Of a DNA stretch of 9,251 bases, positions 4,018 through 9,251 are shown in pieces (the stretch's first letter is position 1; every line of letters starts with the position of its first letter). Below the pieces are notes generated by a model. That model was not told the origin of the DNA. It did no database searches and saw nothing but the letters and a program-made list of their open reading frames with translations. The position numbers and the translations under genes were made by a program. Source of the stretch: Gammaproteobacteria bacterium (GTDB taxonomy: Bacteria; Pseudomonadota; Gammaproteobacteria; Enterobacterales; Alteromonadaceae); the NCBI GenBank assembly GCA_027484495.1, contig JAIXSW010000010.1:1-9251 (forward strand), written 5' to 3'.

Positions 4018-5601
4018 ATGAGCAGCGCGCAACACGAAAACAATAAGATCTGGATTTTTGATACCACCTTACGCGATGGCGAGCAGGCGTTACGGGCCAG
4101 CTTAAGCCATAAACAAAAAATCCAGCTGGCCCATGCGATTGCGCGCTTAAATGTCGACGTAATGGAAGTGGGTTTCCCGGTGTCATCCCCGGGTGATTTC
4201 GCTTCGGTGCAGGCGATTGCCCAAAGCGTCAAAGGCCCGATTATTTGTGGCCTGTCGCGTGCGGTGTTTGCCGATATCGACGCCTGCGGCGAGGCATTAA
4301 AAGACGCCGAACGCCGCCGTATTCATACCTTTATTGCCACTTCCCCGCTGCACCTGCAATACAAATTACGCAAAACCTTAGAGCAAGCCACAGAGCAGGC
4401 TGTCGCCTGTATTCAACACGCGCGTCGCTATACCGACGATGTCGAATTCTCCTGTGAAGATGCCGGCCGCACGCCGATTGATGATTTATGCCGTATCGTG
4501 GAAGCCGCCATCAAAGCCGGTGCCCGCACTATTAATATTCCGGATACCGTCGGCTACACCATTCCGAACGAATTTGGCCTGATCATCAGCCAGCTGATGC
4601 ATAAAGTGCCGAATATCGATCAGGCACGCATTTCAGTGCATTGCCACAACGATTTAGGCCTGGCCGTAGCGAACAGTATTAGCGCTATTCAGGCCGGTGC
4701 GCGGCAAATTGAATGTACCGTCAATGGTATCGGCGAACGGGCCGGGAACTGCTCGCTGGAAGAAGTGGCGATGATCATCAAAACCCGTGGTGATTTCCTG
4801 CCTTATTTTACCGATATCAAAACCACCGAGATTTACCGCTCCAGCCATCTGGTCAGCCAGATTTGCCACATGCCTATTCAGCCGAACAAGGCGATTGTCG
4901 GCGAAAACGCTTTTGCCCATAGCTCCGGTATTCACCAGGACGGCGTGTTAAAAGCGCAAAACACTTATGAAATCATGTCGCCGGAACAAGTCGGCATCCG
5001 CACCAATGAGCTGAACCTGACCTCGCGCTCTGGCCGTGCCGTGATCGCGCACCGCTTAACCGAAATGGGTTACAGCAAAGAAGATTACGATTTAGACCAG
5101 ATTTATCAGGCGTTTTTAACGCTGGCCGACCAGAAAGGCCGGGTATTTGATTACGACCTGGAAGCCTTAGTGTTCTTCCAGAATCTGCAGGATGACGATG
5201 AGCATTACAAACTGGCGTTTTTAAGTTCCAGCACCCACACCGGCCATGTCGCCAGTGCCACTGTTGGCCTGACTGCCGGTGAAGAAACTTTCACTGAAGC
5301 CGCCACCGGCAACGGTCCGGTCGAAGCCGCGTTCCAGGCGATCCACCGCATCGCCAAACTGGAGCTGAAAATGGTCGACTACAACCTGCAAGCCAAAGGC
5401 GAAGGCGAAAACGCGCTCGGTCAGGTCGACATCATTATTGAATATCAGGGCCGGCGTTATCACGGCGCTGGCCTGGCCACCGACATCGTGCGTTCCTCCG
5501 TGCTGGCCTATGTGCATGTACTGAACCTGATTGAACGCAGCAAACGCATTGATGCGGTGAAGCTGGCGCGTAAAAACGCCGACAGCGCCATCGAAAAATA
5601 A
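4018..5601 (+). CDS. leuA: 2-isopropylmalate synthase
   Basis: A 527-residue enzyme that condenses acetyl-CoA with 2-oxoisovalerate, the first committed step of leucine synthesis. The N-terminal TIM barrel carries FDTTLRDGEQ (Asp15 and Arg19) and the metal-binding VHCHNDLG (His208 and His210), followed by VNGIGERAGNCSLEEVAM. The linker follows near residues 300-390. The C-terminal regulatory domain (about 395-500) includes ATGNGPVEAAF and is the site of leucine feedback in this family. The length matches the long-form proteobacterial enzymes (E. coli has 523). GAGGA at 4006-4010 lies seven bases before the ATG. It is the first structural gene after the attenuator, so expression should respond to charged tRNA-Leu. 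Leu codons are mostly TTA and CTG. Confidence 0.97.
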   Translation: MSSAQHENNKIWIFDTTLRDGEQALRASLSHKQKIQLAHAIARLNVDVMEVGFPVSSPGDFASVQAIAQSVKGPIICGLSRAVFADIDACGEALKDAERRRIHTFIATSPLHLQYKLRKTLEQATEQAVACIQHARRYTDDVEFSCEDAGRTPIDDLCRIVEAAIKAGARTINIPDTVGYTIPNEFGLIISQLMHKVPNIDQARISVHCHNDLGLAVANSISAIQAGARQIECTVNGIGERAGNCSLEEVAMIIKTRGDFLPYFTDIKTTEIYRSSHLVSQICHMPIQPNKAIVGENAFAHSSGIHQDGVLKAQNTYEIMSPEQVGIRTNELNLTSRSGRAVIAHRLTEMGYSKEDYDLDQIYQAFLTLADQKGRVFDYDLEALVFFQNLQDDDEHYKLAFLSSSTHTGHVASATVGLTAGEETFTEAATGNGPVEAAFQAIHRIAKLELKMVDYNLQAKGEGENALGQVDIIIEYQGRRYHGAGLATDIVRSSVLAYVHVLNLIERSKRIDAVKLARKNADSAIEK

Positions 5602-5628
5602 TTCGCTTTAACTTTTTTGAGACAGATG

Positions 5629-6696
5629 ATGAAGACTTACAACATTGCAGTATTAGCCGGTGACGGCATAGGCCCGGAAGTGATGGCAGAAGCGTTAAAA
5701 GTGCTGGACGCCGTTAGTCAGAAATTTGGTTTTGCGGTCAAAACGCAAAGCGCGCTGGTCGGTGGCGCCGCCATCGACGCACACGGCGAAGCGCTGCCTA
5801 CGGCGACTTTAGAGCTGTGCAAACAAAGCGATGCGATTTTATTCGGCTCGGTCGGTGGCCCAAAATGGACCAGCCTGCCGCCAGCACAACAACCGGAGCG
5901 GGCGTCGTTATTACCACTGCGTAAAACCTTTGACCTGTTCTGTAACCTGCGCCCTGGCAAGATTTACCCGGCTTTTGCTGACTTGTCGCCAATTCACCCA
6001 CGCACCAGCTCTTTAGGCATGGACATTCTGTGTGTGCGTGAGCTGACCGGCGGTATTTATTTTGGTGAAAAAGGCCGCACCGACACCGCTGCTTTTGATA
6101 CTCAAACTTATAGCGTGGCCGAAATTGAACGTATCGCCCGCGTCGCTTTTGAAGCGGCCGGCAAACGCAGCAACAAAGTCACCTCGATTGATAAAGCCAA
6201 CGTGCTGGCGACCAGCGTATTGTGGCGCGAAGTGGTCAGCCGGATCGCCAAAGATTATCCGGAAGTGGCGCTTGATCATATGTATATCGATAACGCCGCG
6301 ATGCAGCTCATTCGTTCACCGCAGCAGTTTGACGTGCTGCTTTGCGACAACCTGTTTGGCGACATTTTATCCGACGAGTTAGCCGCGATTGCCGGTTCAC
6401 TGGGTTTACTGCCATCCGCCAGCCTGAACGGTTCGAACTTTGGTTTATACGAACCAGCCGGCGGCAGCGCACCGGACATCGCAGGCCAAGGCATTGCTAA
6501 CCCGGTGGCGCAGATTTTAAGTGCGGCGCTGTTGCTGCGCTTTAGCTGTGGCGAAGAAGCCGCCGCGCGCGCCATCGAAACTGCGGTCGAACAAAGCCTG
6601 GAGCAAGGCATTGTGACCCGCGATATCAATCCGGCCGCCGGTTACAACACCCGCGACATCGGCGACGCCATCGTGCGTTTTATTCAGGCAGCTTAA
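5629..6696 (+). CDS. leuB: 3-isopropylmalate dehydrogenase
   Basis: A 355-residue NAD-dependent dehydrogenase that oxidises and decarboxylates 3-isopropylmalate to 2-oxoisocaproate, the third step of the pathway. The protein begins MKTYNIAVLAGDGIGPEVM, the usual nucleotide-enzyme start. It contains LLPLRKTFDLFCNLRP, VRELTGGIYFG, SIDKANVL, and the signature CDNLFGDILSDE with metal-binding aspartates. YEPAGGSAPDIAGQGIANP near the C-terminus contacts NAD. Three starts are possible: TTG 5617, ATG 5626 and ATG 5629. I prefer 5629 because the only purine stretch (gag, 5619-5621) is best spaced for it; 5626 would add one Met. It follows leuA by 27 bases and is followed by leuC after 10, consistent with one transcript. 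Confidence 0.96.
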   Translation: MKTYNIAVLAGDGIGPEVMAEALKVLDAVSQKFGFAVKTQSALVGGAAIDAHGEALPTATLELCKQSDAILFGSVGGPKWTSLPPAQQPERASLLPLRKTFDLFCNLRPGKIYPAFADLSPIHPRTSSLGMDILCVRELTGGIYFGEKGRTDTAAFDTQTYSVAEIERIARVAFEAAGKRSNKVTSIDKANVLATSVLWREVVSRIAKDYPEVALDHMYIDNAAMQLIRSPQQFDVLLCDNLFGDILSDELAAIAGSLGLLPSASLNGSNFGLYEPAGGSAPDIAGQGIANPVAQILSAALLLRFSCGEEAAARAIETAVEQSLEQGIVTRDINPAAGYNTRDIGDAIVRFIQAA

Positions 6697-6706
6697 GGAG
6701 TCAGCG

Positions 6707-8122
6707 ATGGGCCAGACCTTATATCAGAAGATTTACCAGAGCCACGTGGTTGGCGCGTTAAACGGCAGCACCGATTTATTGTTTGTCGACCGGCATCTCA
6801 TTCACGAAGTGACCAGCCCGCAAGCCTTTGCCGGCCTGCGTCAGGCCGGTCGTCCGGTGCGCCGGCCGGATTTAACTTTTGCCACGATGGACCATAACAC
6901 CTCGACGCAAGTGCGCAGCTACGATGCGGCCGGCGAGACGTCGCGTAAACAGCTGGAAGCCTTAGCCGCCAACTGCGCGGAAAACGGCATTGAACTGCTG
7001 GACTTGTATCACCCGGATCAGGGCATCGTGCACGTGATTGGCCCGGAGCTGGGCTTAACCCAGCCCGGTATGATTATCGTTTGCGGCGATTCGCACACCT
7101 CCACGCATGGTGCTTTTGGCGCTATTGCCTTTGGTATCGGCACTTCTGAAGTGGAACACGTGCTGGCGACGCAAACCTTGCCACAGCAAGTTGCCAAGAC
7201 ACTGAAAGTTGAAGTGACCGGCACGCTGTCGCCTTTTGTCACGCCAAAAGATGTGATTCTGGCGGTGATCGGCGCGCTGGGCACAGCCGGTGGTAACGGG
7301 TATGTCGCAGAATTCTGTGGCGATGCGATCAAAGGCATGACGATGGAAGGCCGGATGACGCTGTGCAATATGAGCATCGAAATGGGTGCCAAAGCCGGTC
7401 TCATCGCGCCGGATGCCACCACTTTTGCCTATCTGCAGGGCCGTAGTCACGCGCCAACAGCGCAGCACTGGGATGCCGCCGTAGCCTATTGGCAAAGCCT
7501 CTACTCGGACGTCGACGCGCAGTTTGATAAAGTGGTCCAGATCGACGGTAGCCAAATCCGGCCACAAGTGACCTGGGGCACCAACCCTGAGCAAGTGATT
7601 GCCATCGACCAGCCGGTGCCGGCACCAGAGTCGTTCACTGATCTGATTAAAGCCGATGCCGCCCGTCGCGCCTTAAGTTATATGGGCTTAGCGGCTGGTC
7701 AAAAGCTGACTGACGTCGCCGTTGACGTGGTGTTTATCGGCTCCTGCACCAACAGCCGGATTGAGGATTTACGCGCAGCAGCTGCCGTCGTCGCCGGTAA
7801 AACCGTCGCCAGCGGCGTGCGCGCTTTAGTGGTACCGGGATCTGGCCAGGTGAAACGTCAGGCCGAAGCCGAAGGCTTAGCTGATACATTCAAAGCCGCC
7901 GGTTTTGAATGGCGCGAACCGGGCTGCTCGATGTGTCTTGGTATGAATGACGACCGCGTTGACGCCGGTCAGCGCTGTGCATCGACCTCAAACCGCAACT
8001 TTGAAGGCCGTCAGGGCCGTGGCAGCCGCACGCATTTAGTCAGTCCGGCCATGGCCGCTGCTGCAGCAATCGCCGGCAAATTTGTCGATGTATCAACGAT
8101 TTCTAACGGAGCATCCGCATGA
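6707..8122 (+). CDS. leuC: 3-isopropylmalate dehydratase, large subunit
   Basis: The 471-residue large subunit of isopropylmalate isomerase, an aconitase-family enzyme that works with LeuD to convert 2-isopropylmalate to 3-isopropylmalate. The three [4Fe-4S] ligands are visible: Cys347 in GSCTNSR, and Cys407 and Cys410 in GCSMCLGMN. Family blocks in order are FATMDHN, IVCGDSHTSTHGAFG, GTSEVEHVLATQTL, MEGRMTLCNMSIEMGAKAG, QVTWGTNP and RNFEGRQGRGSRTHLVSPAM. The length is close to the E. coli protein. A good AAGGAG (6695-6700) overlaps the leuB stop codon and lies six bases before this ATG. The stop overlaps the leuD start as ATGA, suggesting coupled translation of the two subunits. Confidence 0.97.
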   Translation: MGQTLYQKIYQSHVVGALNGSTDLLFVDRHLIHEVTSPQAFAGLRQAGRPVRRPDLTFATMDHNTSTQVRSYDAAGETSRKQLEALAANCAENGIELLDLYHPDQGIVHVIGPELGLTQPGMIIVCGDSHTSTHGAFGAIAFGIGTSEVEHVLATQTLPQQVAKTLKVEVTGTLSPFVTPKDVILAVIGALGTAGGNGYVAEFCGDAIKGMTMEGRMTLCNMSIEMGAKAGLIAPDATTFAYLQGRSHAPTAQHWDAAVAYWQSLYSDVDAQFDKVVQIDGSQIRPQVTWGTNPEQVIAIDQPVPAPESFTDLIKADAARRALSYMGLAAGQKLTDVAVDVVFIGSCTNSRIEDLRAAAAVVAGKTVASGVRALVVPGSGQVKRQAEAEGLADTFKAAGFEWREPGCSMCLGMNDDRVDAGQRCASTSNRNFEGRQGRGSRTHLVSPAMAAAAAIAGKFVDVSTISNGASA

Positions 8123-8721
8123 GTGACATCTTCGCCAAGGGCCTGGTGTGCCCGCTGGATAAAAATAACGTCGATACCGACCAAATCATCCCGAAGCAGT
8201 TTCTGACCTCAGTCAGCCGTGACGGTTTTGCCGAAGCGCTGTTTTTTGACTGGCGTTATCTGGCCGACGGCAGCGCCAACCCGGAGTTCGTGCTGAATGA
8301 ACCGCAGTATCAGGGCGCGTCTATTCTGCTGACGCGCGCCAACTTTGGTTGTGGTTCCAGCCGTGAACACGCGCCATGGGCGATCCAGCAATATGGTTTT
8401 AACGTGATCATTGCCGAGAGTTTTGCGGATATTTTCTTCAATAACAGCATCAACAACGGCATGTTGCTGATTAGCTTAAGCGCCGCCAACATCGATTTCC
8501 TGTTTAACCGCAGTAAACAAGGGCCGCAGCAATGGCAAATTGATTTGACCAATCAGGAAATTCTGCTTGGCAATAACACGGCGATTGGTTTTTCGATTGA
8601 TGCTGATGTGAAACAGCGTCTGCTCAGTGGCCTCGATTTTATCGGTGCCAGCGAAACGCTGTCCCCGCAAATCGACGCTTATGAAGCGCAACGTCGCAGT
8701 GCGATGCCCTGGTTAGGTTAA
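8119..8721 (+). CDS. leuD: 3-isopropylmalate dehydratase, small subunit
   Basis: The 200-residue small subunit (swivel domain) of isopropylmalate isomerase, which completes the active site of LeuC. It shows NVDTDQIIPKQFL near the N-terminus, then FFDWRY, and the substrate-contacting NFGCGSSREHAPWA near residues 75-88. ESFADIFFNNSINNGML follows. Length and motifs match the proteobacterial LeuD family. It overlaps the end of leuC by four bases, and GGAG at 8108-8111 lies seven bases before the ATG. It is the last gene of the operon; a strong terminator begins 24 bases after its stop. Confidence 0.97.
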   Translation: MSDIFAKGLVCPLDKNNVDTDQIIPKQFLTSVSRDGFAEALFFDWRYLADGSANPEFVLNEPQYQGASILLTRANFGCGSSREHAPWAIQQYGFNVIIAESFADIFFNNSINNGMLLISLSAANIDFLFNRSKQGPQQWQIDLTNQEILLGNNTAIGFSIDADVKQRLLSGLDFIGASETLSPQIDAYEAQRRSAMPWLG

Positions 8722-8745
8722 ACCGTCATCCCGATACGATGTAAC

Positions 8746-8779
8746 GCGATGTGCTGCAGCCGGTAGCACATCGCTGTTT
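8746..8779 (+). terminator. Terminator of the leu operon
   Basis: GCGATGTGCT (8746-8755) and AGCACATCGC (8765-8774) form a perfect 10-bp stem with a 9-base loop, followed by TGTTTTCT. It ends leuABCD transcription before the unrelated cyclase gene. Confidence 0.85.
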
Positions 8780-8956
8780 TCTCTCGAATTTTCAGCATCT
8801 CTCCTGCATTTTTTTTAAGCTTCATTTACAGTTCGCATACTTGCTTTCCCACAACGGAAAATACCCGAATATTATTTGGTAAAACAAAGACTTCCTGACT
8901 ATCCTCGAACGATGGTGCCCGAACCATCATCTGAGTTCAAATCAGGGTCTGTGAAG

Positions 8957-8998
8957 CTGTCGGAACCCGGGACCAAGCACAGGATAAGCCGACAGTGC
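8957..8998 (+). promoter_or_regulatory. Inverted repeat enclosing the start region of the cyclase gene
   Basis: CTGTCGG (8957-8963) and CCGACAG (8989-8995) are exact complements separated by 25 bases. The right arm ends on the first base of the GTG start, and the AGGA ribosome binding site (8981-8984) lies in the loop. A GATGGT/ACCATC hairpin (8911-8928) stands further upstream. In mRNA the repeat could limit ribosome access; as DNA it could be a regulator site. Confidence 0.4.
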
Positions 8999-9251
8999 AC
9001 ACCGAAAATCTGACGATCCTGTTTGTCGATATCGCCGGTTTCACCGCGACCACCAATCGCCAGTCACGTCGGCAAAATGCCTCTTTGCTACAAAATTTTG
9101 AAAGTCTGCTGAAACCACAAATCAAGAAATTTTCCGGCCAGTTAGTCAAATCAATTGGCGATGCGTTATTGCTGAGCTTCCGCTCCCCGACCGACGCCAT
9201 GTTATGCGCCTGCCGCATGCAAGACCGGCTGGCGCTGTATCGTCAGCAACA
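8995..9251 (+). CDS. Class III adenylate/guanylate cyclase catalytic domain protein, N-terminal part (partial)
   Basis: An open frame runs from GTG 8995 to the window edge (85 complete codons). The protein begins MHTENLTILFVDIAGFTATT. FVDIAGFT with Asp12 and LVKSIGDALLLSF with Asp56 match the two metal-binding aspartate motifs of class III nucleotide cyclases. Lys52 in VKSIGD sits where ATP-specific enzymes carry a lysine, so cAMP is the likelier product; this is inference. The start is well fixed: going upstream, the frame reaches a stop at 8932-8934 with no other start codon between, and AGGA lies at 8981-8984. The catalytic domain begins at residue 1, so any sensory domain must lie beyond the window. 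It is separate from the leu operon. Confidence 0.85.
   Translation, partial: MHTENLTILFVDIAGFTATTNRQSRRQNASLLQNFESLLKPQIKKFSGQLVKSIGDALLLSFRSPTDAMLCACRMQDRLALYRQQ

Noticed and set aside
5617..5628. TTG 5617 or ATG 5626 as the leuB start
   Set aside because: TTG is unlikely when two ATGs follow within 12 bases. 5626 differs by a single Met and is less well spaced from the weak ribosome binding site, so 5629 was preferred without certainty.

Overview
The window joins two unlike stretches of DNA at a tRNA gene. The right two thirds (about 3379-9251) look like the chromosome of a gammaproteobacterium. They carry an attenuator-controlled leuABCD operon, a class II tRNA-Leu(UAA) very close to the enterobacterial leuZ sequence, and Leu codons dominated by TTA and CTG. 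The mix suggests an Alteromonadales-type host (Rheinheimera/Alishewanella-like), but that is an impression from protein resemblance and was not tested. The left third (1 to about 3378) looks like phage DNA. It encodes a T7-type single-subunit RNA polymerase, is richer in GC, and prefers codons such as CTC, GTC, GAG and AGG.

Layout of the phage-like part, all transcribed leftward: a palindrome-rich control region (3057-3296), a 40-codon gene with a strong ribosome binding site (2916-3038), the RNA polymerase (487-2904), a rho-independent terminator (428-457), two perfect copies of a 46-bp repeat (374-419 and 218-263), a long hairpin (134-194), and the start of another gene that leaves the window at base 1. 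This order (polymerase, terminator, tandem repeats, structured RNA, small gene) resembles the T7 early region just after gene 1. The repeats are therefore candidate promoters for the phage polymerase. The 3' end of the tRNA-Leu gene faces this part, as expected for integration at a tRNA, but no integrase and no second att copy are visible. An assembly join cannot be excluded.

Layout of the host part: tRNA-Leu(UAA) runs leftward from its own promoter. Divergent from it are a candidate leu promoter (3717-3745), a leader peptide gene with seven Leu codons (3832-3918), an attenuator (3941-3969), and leuA, leuB, leuC and leuD (4018-8721). Together these convert 2-oxoisovalerate to the 2-oxo precursor of leucine. 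Uncharged tRNA-Leu would stall the ribosome on the leader and let transcription continue. A strong terminator (8746-8779) closes the operon. A separate gene for a class III nucleotide cyclase starts at GTG 8995 and is cut by the right edge.
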